Assembly: GCA_938015405.1 (NCBI GenBank)
Contig: CALLPZ010000578.1
Coordinates: 1-6,804 of the forward strand
Source of the DNA: an uncultured Pseudanabaenaceae cyanobacterium
GTDB lineage: Bacteria > Cyanobacteriota > Cyanobacteriia > PCC-9006 > JAAUQQ01
Length of the DNA: 6,804 bases
Direction of reading: 5' to 3'
Shown here: piece by piece, positions 1-6,036 of the stretch
Layout: every line of letters begins with the position of its first letter
How positions within the stretch are numbered: position 1 is the stretch's first letter
The notes under the pieces: model-generated
Told to the model about the DNA's origin: nothing
What the model saw: the letters and a program-made list of their open reading frames with translations, nothing else
Database searches by the model: none
Made by a program: the position numbers and the translations under genes

Positions 1-372
1 TTGGAGGAGGCGGAACGGTTATGCGATCGCATCGGCATCATCCGCCAAGGTCAGCTCCTGCGCGAAGGCAGCCTCGCCCAGCTCAGGGAAGTTGTGCCCG
101 CCAAAGCGATCGCCCAAATCGATAGCCAAGATGAACCTGCAGTCCTGGCCCGGGCCGAGACCCTGGGCTGGGCCACTCGCCGCTACGGCAGCGGCATTGC
201 CCTCTGGCTCCCCCAGCTCCTAGACCTGCACCGCCTGCTCGAAAAGCTCGAAGGTATCTCCATCGATGCCGCCGCACTACACCCCGTCCGCCTAGAGCAT
301 ATCTATCTAGAAATTACCCGTAACGGCTCTGCCACGACCCCCCAGCAATCAGCTCCCATTACACCAAGCTAG
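1..372 (+). CDS. ABC transporter ATP-binding protein, C-terminal fragment (5' end outside window)
   Basis: This is the last 123 codons of an ABC ATPase, which hydrolyses ATP at the inner membrane face to drive a partner permease. The first residues (L/M-EEAERLCDRIGII followed by RQGQLLREGS) are the stretch that directly follows the switch (H-loop) histidine in exporter-type ATPases of the CcmA/NatA/ABC-2 group. The TTG at position 1 is therefore an internal Leu codon and the gene continues to the left. Walker A, Q-loop, signature and Walker B all lie outside the window. Residues about 30-110 form the accessory C-terminal domain of this group, ending in the typical LEHIYLEITR helix (about 98-107), then a Ser/Thr/Pro-rich tail. 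The stop is TAG at 370-372. The substrate cannot be told. No permease follows, because the next gene is convergent, so any partner must lie upstream. Family assignment is firm; function is only general. Confidence 0.88.
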   Translation: MEEAERLCDRIGIIRQGQLLREGSLAQLREVVPAKAIAQIDSQDEPAVLARAETLGWATRRYGSGIALWLPQLLDLHRLLEKLEGISIDAAALHPVRLEHIYLEITRNGSATTPQQSAPITPS

Positions 373-3259
373 ACGCCGAGTCCTGCCTCTTCGACCGAGA
401 CGGACGAGAGGTAAATGTCTCATCCAACTTCTGAGACCATTCTCCAGGGAACGGCTCAGCCACCATCACCCCTGCGCTGGGCAAAGACACCGTAAAGGTC
501 GTATGCCCTGGCCGGGATTTCACACCGATTTTGCCGCCATGCTTGTCAACAATCTTCTGCACAATATCCAGCCCTAAACCACTGCCTTCCCCAGGCGGCT
601 TGGTCGTAAAGAAGGGCTCAAACATCCTGGCCTGAACTGCCTCAGGAATGCCACAGCCAGAATCTGAAATACTCACATGGATCCAGTTCGCCTCGTAGCG
701 GGTCTGGACGCTCAACTGCCCCACTTCATCCATCGCCTGAATCGCATTGTGAATCAGGTTCATCCACACCTGATTTAGCTCATCGGGATAGCAAGAAATT
801 GAGGGAATTGCACCATAGCTACGCTGAATATCAATGCCATGCTTCAGCTTATTTTGGTACAGGGTCAGGATGGTCTCCAGACTCTCCTCCATATTGGCTT
901 GGCGCAGCTCCCCCTGGTGGTCATAGCGAGCATAGGTCTTCAGGGCAAAGACCACCTTGGAAGCTCGCTCCGCCGCAGTCGTAATATCCTGGCTGCTATT
1001 GCGTAGCTCTAACAGACGGCCCATGTAGCGCAAAAATTCAAGGCAATCTGGCTCTTTGAGCAAGGGCAACAGCTCTTCGACATTCCACTCTGGTTGTATT
1101 GCCACCAATTCATCACTTAGGCTCGCCGCATTCGCCAGCTCAAAGGACTCCAGAGATTCCCGCAACGATTTGCGTAGCTTGCGCCGTTCCCGACTGGACA
1201 GCAGCGCCGATCGCCCCCGAGTATTGCGCAGCAAATAGCCAAAGAACTCACGCTGCACCAACGACAGGGACTGGAAAAAGTCCGGCAGTTCCAGCAAATC
1301 CTGAGCTAAGAAATTGCCGATATATTCCGTCGAGGAGCAAATCGCCCCCAGGGGCGTATTGATTTCATGGGCGACCCCTGCCACTAACTGACCCAAAGCC
1401 ACCATTTTCTCGGAGTGAACCAGCTCCTCCTGGGCCGTTTTCAACTGACTTAAGGTCTTGAGCAACTCCTCGTTCTTCTCGCGCAGGGCTCGCTCAGCCT
1501 GTTTTTGCTGAAGTGCTCCCCCCAGTTGGGCTGCCACCGTAGAAATCAATCGGACAAGTCGCTTGTCTTCGGAGCGGGCTTCGGGCTGCAAGAAGATCAA
1601 AACCGCCAACACGCGGTTGGACGTCCCATAGGTATCCAACAGCTCAGGATTGCCATGTTGACTGGCCAGAATGGGCACGGCCACGGCCCCCCATCCCCGG
1701 AAATACTCGATCCATTCCGCTTCGCCTTGGGCCCACACGCGACCCAAAAGCGCCTCATCCATGGCAAAGCTTTGCTCCTGGCTATCCTCTCGGAAGGCCT
1801 TGAGGGCTGATGCATCTTCTGGCGTCACCAACTCCTCATCCAATAGCCAAATCGGAGTCGCTTCTAGCAGCTCTCCTCCCTCCCCAGGCATCCAAACTTC
1901 GCCATAGGGCCAGCAGGTCACCCGACAGACATGGGCGATCGCCGAAGCCATGGCACTTTCAAAGTCCTGGGCCTCCGCCATGGTCTGACTGATATCAAAC
2001 AGCAAACGAGACTCCTCCTCAGCCCGGTGGCGCTCCAGAACCTCTGCCTGCAATTGATGGGCCGTCTGCTCCAGCTCCAACGACTTTTGCTCCAGCTCCC
2101 AGGCCTGCTGCATGCTGCGACCCACCTGGGCCAACATATCGATAACGACGGGACCATTGCCAAAATCAACGGTCTCCACGCCCAACCAAGGCAAGGGCTC
2201 AATCGATTCCGGCTGGGCATGGGCAATATCAAACAGCCCTCGCTCGTTGGCTCGGCCAATGAAGCAGGGCCGACTGGAATGGTGATTGATATTGATCGTC
2301 AAGGGACCAAAGGGGCTCTCAAACTGCTCCCCATAGGCTGCCACTCGAATGTCATCCACCTTGAAGGATTCCGCCGACTCCGTGGCCTGACGCCAGAGGA
2401 AGACCTGGCTGTAGGCCGTGGCAATGGGGTCAGAAACAACCCGGTCCATGCCATAGCGAGCTTGAAAGCGGGCACTAAAGCTCTGACTCGCCCGGGTCTG
2501 CAAGCCGTGAAAATAGCCCGCCACCGCGTAGTGACCCCGAGCCGCTGAGCCCAACCGAGCCAAGTCTAGCTCCGTCATGCTGGCAGACATAATCGGAATT
2601 TGTTCCGCCGTCAGGCCCGCAGCTACATATTGCTGATAGAACTCAGCCTGGGAGTCCTCATTCAGAGTGTTGAATACCACATCGGGCTGGAGCTGCTGAA
2701 TCTCAGCGATCGTTGCTGCAAAATCCCTCTCCCCCAGGGGCACATAGGATTCCCCCGTCGTCTGCCCTCCCTGGCGGCTGAGCTGGGCTCGCACCACCTT
2801 GTTGGTCAGGCGAGGAAAGACAAAGTCGGAGCCTAGCAAATAGAACTTGCGCTTGCCTTGACCTAAAAGCCAAGCGATCGCTGGCTCCACCTGCTGATTG
2901 GGACAAGCACCACCATAGAAAACATTGCGCGACAGCTCCACACCTTCGTACTGGAACGGATACCACAGCAAACCATGATTGGCCTCAAACACCGGGGTAA
3001 TGGCCTTGCGCACATCCGATGTCCAGCCCCCAAAGACCTGGCTCACCCCTTGATCTTCAAGCAGATAGCAAGCCGTTGTCCGAAAGGAATCGACCTCAGA
3101 GCCACCATCGGCCACTACGGCCTCCACAGGCCAGCCCAACACACCGCCGCTCTGATTGATTTCATCAATCGCCATGAGAACGGCATCCACAATGGAGCGT
3201 CCATGGTCACCCATAGCCCCCGAAGTGGAATGCAAAATACCAACGCGAATGGAGTCCAT
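359..3259 (-). CDS. Cytosolic AmiC/UrtA-like sensor - GAF - histidine kinase fusion
   Basis: A 966-residue sensor kinase. Residues 1 to about 375 are a full type I binding protein of the urea/amide family (Peripla_BP_5; UrtA, AmiC): VGILHSTSGAMGD near the N-terminus, GGWTSDVRKA (77-86), LLWYPFQYEG (97-106), GGACPNQQ (116-123), GSDFVFPR (143-150). Then come a coiled coil (about 383-418), a GAF domain (about 418-583, with WPYGEVW and GRVW, no evident bilin Cys), and a second coiled coil (583-617). The DHp H-box is VAGVAHEINTPLG with phospho-acceptor His631. About 100 extra residues (650-755) precede the second DHp helix (ASKVVFALKTYAR). HATPase_c has N-box Asn834/Asn838, G1 DSGCGIP (866-872), F-box FEPFFTTK and G2 GEGSGLGL (890-897). 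ATG 3257-3259 has an in-frame TGA three codons upstream (3266-3268), so no signal peptide is possible; no membrane span is visible. It is probably a soluble sensor for urea, a short amide or a relative (inference), signalling to the receiver at 3527-3934. Confidence 0.93.
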   Translation of the reverse strand: MDSIRVGILHSTSGAMGDHGRSIVDAVLMAIDEINQSGGVLGWPVEAVVADGGSEVDSFRTTACYLLEDQGVSQVFGGWTSDVRKAITPVFEANHGLLWYPFQYEGVELSRNVFYGGACPNQQVEPAIAWLLGQGKRKFYLLGSDFVFPRLTNKVVRAQLSRQGGQTTGESYVPLGERDFAATIAEIQQLQPDVVFNTLNEDSQAEFYQQYVAAGLTAEQIPIMSASMTELDLARLGSAARGHYAVAGYFHGLQTRASQSFSARFQARYGMDRVVSDPIATAYSQVFLWRQATESAESFKVDDIRVAAYGEQFESPFGPLTININHHSSRPCFIGRANERGLFDIAHAQPESIEPLPWLGVETVDFGNGPVVIDMLAQVGRSMQQAWELEQKSLELEQTAHQLQAEVLERHRAEEESRLLFDISQTMAEAQDFESAMASAIAHVCRVTCWPYGEVWMPGEGGELLEATPIWLLDEELVTPEDASALKAFREDSQEQSFAMDEALLGRVWAQGEAEWIEYFRGWGAVAVPILASQHGNPELLDTYGTSNRVLAVLIFLQPEARSEDKRLVRLISTVAAQLGGALQQKQAERALREKNEELLKTLSQLKTAQEELVHSEKMVALGQLVAGVAHEINTPLGAICSSTEYIGNFLAQDLLELPDFFQSLSLVQREFFGYLLRNTRGRSALLSSRERRKLRKSLRESLESFELANAASLSDELVAIQPEWNVEELLPLLKEPDCLEFLRYMGRLLELRNSSQDITTAAERASKVVFALKTYARYDHQGELRQANMEESLETILTLYQNKLKHGIDIQRSYGAIPSISCYPDELNQVWMNLIHNAIQAMDEVGQLSVQTRYEANWIHVSISDSGCGIPEAVQARMFEPFFTTKPPGEGSGLGLDIVQKIVDKHGGKIGVKSRPGHTTFTVSLPSAGVMVAEPFPGEWSQKLDETFTSRPSRSKRQDSASSLV

Positions 3260-3526
3260 GGAAACTCAGCCGTAAAAAACCAGTCCAAACAATGCAGCTC
3301 AATCTAAGATGCCCAAAGCGACAGCTTGAGCGGCAGCTTCCACAACATTCTGGGGACCATCACAGCCCAGGAACAATCACCACAGAAGCGAAAGCAGAAG
3401 GCAACAGCGTCCACACAGATGCAAACGCAACCCAAGCCGGTGCAACTGTCGAATGGGTTACGGCTGCAATAGACTAACAGCCTGCAAAGCCCAGCTCAGA
3501 GGCAAATCATCCCCTGACTGGCACAG
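3260..3526. other. Intergenic gap between receiver and sensor kinase genes
   Basis: This 267-base stretch separates two genes on the minus strand. It may be a transcribed spacer or hold the kinase promoter. I see no -35/-10 pair of acceptable spacing, no strong terminator, and no convincing ribosome binding site before the kinase ATG. A 61-codon plus-strand ORF (3292-3477) is low-complexity and unlike any family I know, so I do not call it. An 11-mer AGGCAACAGCG at 3399-3409 recurs at 6207-6217 in another intergenic region. Confidence 0.5.
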
Positions 3527-3934
3527 TTAATTCTGAGGCGCGATCGACTGCAAGCCCGAGCGAATACAGTCCACCAGCTCATCAGACTTCCAGGGCTTTG
3601 CCAAATATTGGTGCAAATTGGCCTCGGCATGGGCCCGCGAAATAGCTTCCTCGTCTGCCTGGCCCGTCAGCAAAATCTTGACCACTCGAGGGTGATCACA
3701 ATGGACCTTGGCTAAAAATTCATCGCCCTTCATGCCGGGCATCAGCCAGTCCGAGACAATCACAATCACATCACTGCCTTCTTCTTCCAGCTCTTCAATA
3801 ATCTCGAAGGCCTCATCGGCACTCTCAGCACTCTCATAGACGTACTGGTCACTGAATGCCTGCTTCAGCTGACGCCGCAAACTATTGAGAATGATGGTCT
3901 CGTCATCGACACAGAGAATAGCCAGCTTAGACAT
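3527..3934 (-). CDS. Single-domain response regulator (CheY-like receiver)
   Basis: A 135-residue stand-alone receiver domain that accepts phosphate from a sensor kinase; it has no DNA-binding or enzymatic output domain. Counting from the ATG at 3932-3934: acidic pair Asp10-Asp11 in CVDDE, phospho-acceptor Asp62 in SDWLMPGMKGDEF, switch Thr90 in LLTGQAD, and Lys113 in AKPW, so every catalytic position of the family is present. The receiver fills the whole protein, leaving only a short tail (IAPQN). I chose the ATG because it puts MSKLAILCVDDE directly at strand 1; an in-frame TTG at 3950-3952 would add six residues. Neither start has a clear Shine-Dalgarno sequence, which is common in cyanobacteria. 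It lies 267 bases upstream of the AmiC/UrtA-type kinase on the same strand, which makes that kinase its likely partner (inference). Output must go through protein-protein contact or a further relay step. Confidence 0.92.
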   Translation of the reverse strand: MSKLAILCVDDETIILNSLRRQLKQAFSDQYVYESAESADEAFEIIEELEEEGSDVIVIVSDWLMPGMKGDEFLAKVHCDHPRVVKILLTGQADEEAISRAHAEANLHQYLAKPWKSDELVDCIRSGLQSIAPQN

Positions 3935-3976
3935 GGGATGATGGCCGCTCAAACGGAGAAGTCACGGAAGCGATAG

Positions 3977-3996
3977 ACCTAGGTTACCCAATTGGG
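3977..3996. promoter_or_regulatory. Pair of adjacent perfect palindromes in the receiver leader
   Basis: ACCTAGGT (3977-3984) and CCCAATTGGG (3987-3996) are perfect palindromes of 8 and 10 bp, two bases apart and about 43-62 bases upstream of the receiver ATG. They lie just downstream of the possible -10 at 4013-4018, where a bound repressor could block initiation. They match no cyanobacterial operator I know, and short palindromes occur by chance, so the role is a guess. Confidence 0.25.
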
Positions 3997-4012
3997 AGAA
4001 GGCCTGCTCCGT

Positions 4013-4018
4013 ATTATC
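4013..4018 (-). promoter_or_regulatory. Possible -10 element for the receiver gene
   Basis: Read on the minus strand this is GATAAT, five of six matches to TATAAT, about 80 bases before the receiver ATG. No reasonable -35 hexamer sits 16-18 bases upstream, so if real it would be an activator-dependent promoter lacking a -35 box. The stretch is A+T rich and such matches arise easily. Confidence 0.25.
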
Positions 4019-4148
4019 TCTATTAATCCATAAGCATCTCTATTTGGCTCACAAGCCAGAAAAACTTCAGGTTTCAGTCAGGTCGACATTCATTAGCCTC
4101 CCCTCTGAAAAGACCTGAATGCAACAACGCGAAAGCCGCAATGATCAC

Positions 4149-4186
4149 AAAAAAGCTTGCAACAGACCAGGTCTACCACAAGCTTT
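4149..4186 (-). terminator. Likely intrinsic terminator of the 81-aa gene
   Basis: Perfect 8-bp arms AAAGCTTG and CAAGCTTT (plus-strand positions 4179-4186 and 4152-4159) flank a 19-base interior. Read as minus-strand RNA, the interior also pairs: four consecutive G-U wobbles, then A-U, G-C, A-U, C-G around a CUG triloop, giving 16 continuous pairs, followed by a run of six U (the last three of the stem plus three more). On the plus strand those wobbles would be A-C mismatches and no T-run follows, so the structure is specific to the minus strand. It lies about 93 bases after the stop of the gene at 4279-4524 and before the receiver promoter region, so it should separate the two transcripts. 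The lower stem is weak in G+C. Confidence 0.6.
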
Positions 4187-4278
4187 GAATCAGATTCACA
4201 TCGCTGTTCACATCGCCGCGCATCGGCCAGCTCTCAGAAGAGCGCCTCCCAAATCCGCGGCTTAATGCATCAGCAACC

Positions 4279-4524
4279 TTACATTCCAGCCGCTTTAGGC
4301 AGCTCAGTAGGTACCAACTCATCATCCTCCAGTTTCCAACCTTCGCGCTCAATCTTCTCGAAGATCGCAGAACGCAACCAATCGGACTTGCTGGGTTTAG
4401 CGCGAACATACTGATCCACACGCCAATGAACCAAAACACTCAAAGGGGGTTGCTTGTGGCGTGTGCCTAGGCCACGGCCCTTGAAGCGAGTGTGATGATT
4501 AGCAGGATTTGCACGAGTTCCCAT
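4279..4524 (-). CDS. Small conserved-looking protein of unknown function, possibly RHH-like
   Basis: An 81-residue protein I do not recognise. The ATG at 4522-4524 is preceded by AAGGAAAG at good spacing, the best ribosome binding site in the window, and this decides the start; the reading frame stays open upstream to 4890 but that part does not look coding. The N-terminal 25 residues are basic and unstructured-looking (NHHTRFKGRG, RHK). Residues 28-36 (LSVLVHWRV) could be a beta strand, and 45-62 (SKSDWLRSAIFEKIEREG) a helix resembling the second helix of ribbon-helix-helix DNA-binding proteins (KSxWLRxAIxEKxxREG). The first RHH helix would be unusually short, so this is tentative. The C-terminus is acidic (KLEDDELVPTE). 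No signal peptide or membrane segment is visible. A likely terminator follows at 4149-4186 and a hairpin-rich leader precedes it. It may be a small DNA-binding or accessory protein; no function should be assigned. Confidence 0.65.
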   Translation of the reverse strand: MGTRANPANHHTRFKGRGLGTRHKQPPLSVLVHWRVDQYVRAKPSKSDWLRSAIFEKIEREGWKLEDDELVPTELPKAAGM

Positions 4525-4553
4525 TGTTCTTTCCTTATTGCACCAACTGAGGG

Positions 4554-4568
4554 CTCGGTTGAGCCGAG
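4554..4568 (-). promoter_or_regulatory. Leader hairpin just upstream of the 81-aa gene
   Basis: Arms CTCGG (4554-4558) and CCGAG (4564-4568) enclose five bases. An alternative, mutually exclusive stem GGCTC (4552-4556) / GAGCC (4561-4565) overlaps it. In the minus-strand transcript the hairpin ends about 30 bases before the start codon, close to but not covering the ribosome binding site. The stems are short and the regulatory role is speculative. Confidence 0.25.
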
Positions 4569-4678
4569 GTCCGCTGTAGTTGCGGATGTCGGCATAATGC
4601 GCGGGTCTGAAAAACCACACCATGGGGTCGAACCAACGCAGCGCAAACCGCCTATAAAAGCGGGTCAAGAGGTCCTGG

Positions 4679-4693
4679 GGGGTCTTAGACCCC
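4679..4693. repeat. 15-base G/C-rich palindrome
   Basis: Seven-base arms GGGGTCT and AGACCCC around one central base form a near-perfect dyad. As RNA it would give a compact six-pair hairpin with a UAA or UUA triloop. It lies about 155-170 bases upstream of the 81-residue gene, so it could be an operator or part of a structured leader. No T-run follows it on either strand, so it is not an intrinsic terminator. Confidence 0.35.
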
Positions 4694-4776
4694 AACAAAT
4701 CTAGGTCGCTCGAAATAGAGCCATGAGTCACAACCCGAGATCTACGTAAACCCGTTAACAAACCGCAGGATTGTCT

Positions 4777-4797
4777 GGGTTGATGCAGGTACAACCC
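4777..4797. repeat. Inverted repeat GGGTTG / CAACCC
   Basis: Six-base perfect arms (4777-4782 and 4792-4797) enclose a nine-base loop. No T-run follows on either strand. The sequence shows only that the dyad exists; I cannot assign it a role. Confidence 0.25.
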
Positions 4798-5049
4798 CGG
4801 ACAGAGAATCGGGCTCAGGGCCAGAAACCAAGCCCATCCCATCTCTTGACGGAATGAGCTGTGAAGGTCTGCGTGGGGCCCCTGGCTCAAAATTTAGCGA
4901 TCGCCCATCAAAAATAATTTTCCAGCTTGTCCAGTCGATCCCAAATTCTGTCTCAACCGACCTGTCTCACCCTACCCAGGGCTGGCTCAATTAAACCGAA
5001 GTGCGATCGCCCAAAACCCACCTCATCCCTTAGAAGGAAAAGCGAACAT

Positions 5050-5076
5050 AAAAATCCACTGTTCAGGGCCTTGAAC
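5050..5076 (-). terminator. Weak terminator-like hairpin after ftsX
   Basis: On the minus strand, GTTCA and TGAAC (plus-strand positions 5072-5076 and 5061-5065) form a five-pair stem with a six-base loop, about 42 bases after the ftsX stop. A run of five T (5050-5054) follows six bases later. The stem is short and the gap to the T-run is longer than usual, so it may be inefficient or chance. Confidence 0.3.
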
Positions 5077-5117
5077 TGTCCCATCCCCCCAGACAAAGGA
5101 ATGCAAACAATTTGGCT

Positions 5118-6017
5118 TCACTGACGAGAGAGACGCTGCACCGCAAACAAACTGCCCACAATGCCAACTGCCCCCCCAAACCCCAACAACATCAGAGGCA
5201 ACTGCAATTGCTGGGCCAACGTAATTGCCTTGGCATCCATCAATGACTGAATCAACAGCGGTTGCTCCGCCAAGACACTCGCCAAAAACTGCCTCGCTCC
5301 CTGGAGCAGTCCCCAACTCAGGGCTCCTCCCACTAAACCAAACGCTAAGCCCTGAAGGACAAAGGGCAAGGCAATCCAGCGGGAGGTCGCCCCCACCAAC
5401 TGCATAATTTCAATTTCCTTACGTCGCGCCACCACAATTAGGCGAATCGTGGTGGTAATCACCGCCAGGGAAGCCAGCGTTAGCAACGACACCACGCCTA
5501 GCCCCAAACGATTCAAGCCCGCATTGAGCTGAGTGAGCTGTTGCAGTACCTCAGGCAAGTAGCGAACTTCATCCACGCCTTTAAGACCCCGCAGCGATTC
5601 CACAAGGGGAGCCAGGGCTTGGGGCGATCGCGCCTTCACTCGAATCTCATCCACCAGGGGATTGCCACTCAGTTGCTCCGTCGCCCCCTTCACATCCTCT
5701 AGGCCCAGCTCTTTCACCAAGTTGGCCCAGGACGTCTCCTTCGAAATCAGCTCTAGCTCTGCCACACCGGGCAACTTTTCCACAAAAGGCTTCAGAGACT
5801 CTGCCTCCACCCCAGAATCCAAAAAGGTGGCCACCTCCAACTGGCTCCCCACCTGGTTGACCACATAGTCCAACTGCCAGCTCACCAAAATCCCCGTGCC
5901 CAGCAGAAACAGCAGCACGGTAACGGTACTCACCGCAGCCCAATTCATCCAGCCGCCGCGCTTGAGCCCCAGCCAGGTTTCACGCAATAGATATTGAAGG
6001 CGGGTGAACAAAGCCAA
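5118..6017 (-). CDS. ftsX: Cell division protein FtsX (ABC-type permease)
   Basis: FtsX is the membrane subunit of the FtsEX complex, which transmits ATP hydrolysis by FtsE to peptidoglycan hydrolases during septation. The 299 residues match the family in length and four-helix topology: TM1 about 26-46 (preceded by the diagnostic RGGWMNWAAVSTVTV), an extracytoplasmic domain about 50-168, TM2 about 172-196, the coupling segment ARRKEIEIMQLVGATSRWI (197-215), TM3 about 216-240 and TM4 about 272-294. There is no early ATG: an in-frame TAG at 6024-6026 limits the start to TTG at 6015-6017 or TTG at 6009-6011. The Shine-Dalgarno-like AGAGG sits only three bases from the first TTG but nine from the second, so the second (297 residues) may be the true start. 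No ftsE lies next to it, so its ATPase must be encoded elsewhere. The neighbouring kinase fragment shows no functional link. Confidence 0.95.
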   Translation of the reverse strand: MALFTRLQYLLRETWLGLKRGGWMNWAAVSTVTVLLFLLGTGILVSWQLDYVVNQVGSQLEVATFLDSGVEAESLKPFVEKLPGVAELELISKETSWANLVKELGLEDVKGATEQLSGNPLVDEIRVKARSPQALAPLVESLRGLKGVDEVRYLPEVLQQLTQLNAGLNRLGLGVVSLLTLASLAVITTTIRLIVVARRKEIEIMQLVGATSRWIALPFVLQGLAFGLVGGALSWGLLQGARQFLASVLAEQPLLIQSLMDAKAITLAQQLQLPLMLLGFGGAVGIVGSLFAVQRLSRQ

Positions 6018-6036
6018 ATTCCTCTATTAGGTGGGT

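Larger units (their letters stand above)
3935..4278. other. Intergenic region upstream of the receiver gene
   Basis: This 344-base stretch lies between two minus-strand genes and is richer in A+T than its flanks. It holds a likely minus-strand terminator (4149-4186), a possible -10 element for the receiver gene (4013-4018), a short inverted repeat TGGCT-CACA-AGCCA (4045-4058), and two perfect palindromes in the receiver leader: ACCTAGGT (3977-3984) and CCCAATTGGG (3987-3996). I see no coding sequence on either strand and no recognisable RNA gene. Confidence 0.55.
4525..5117. other. 593-base region without a convincing gene
   Basis: This stretch separates ftsX from the 81-residue gene. Open frames here lack family resemblance and ribosome binding sites, so I treat them as noncoding. 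It contains two HIP1 octamers (4897-4904, 5003-5010), hairpins at 4554-4568, 4648-4663 and 4777-4797, a 15-base palindrome at 4679-4693, a weak terminator-like element after ftsX (5050-5076), and ACCTCATCCC (5020-5029), which recurs at the repeat near 6161. No tRNA or known RNA family is recognisable. Confidence 0.5.

Noticed and set aside
1931..2548. 205-codon open frame antisense to the sensor kinase
   Set aside because: It is a shadow of the kinase gene, whose own frame shows clear domains throughout; the antisense translation resembles nothing.
3290..3330. TAGATT as a -10 for the sensor kinase
   Set aside because: Only four of six matches and no -35 at usable spacing.
3292..3477. 61-codon ORF on the plus strand in the receiver-kinase gap
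   Set aside because: Low-complexity composition, no recognisable motif, no ribosome binding site; it lies antisense to a likely leader.
3935..4278. NtcA-type site (GTA-N8-TAC) expected near a nitrogen-related sensor
   Set aside because: I searched the upstream region by eye; the closest candidate near 4011 does not end in TAC, so nitrogen control by NtcA is not supported.
4620..4645. tRNA-like T-arm (GGTTCGACCCC on the minus strand)
   Set aside because: The flanking five bases do not pair, and there is no acceptor, D or anticodon arm around it.
4525..4890. Upstream extension of the 81-residue gene to a 203-residue protein
   Set aside because: The frame is open, but the added residues resemble no family and have no ribosome binding site, whereas the internal ATG at 4522-4524 has an excellent one.
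4927..5124. 65-codon ORF on the plus strand downstream of ftsX
   Set aside because: No family resemblance, runs into the 3' end of ftsX on the other strand, and no translation signals.
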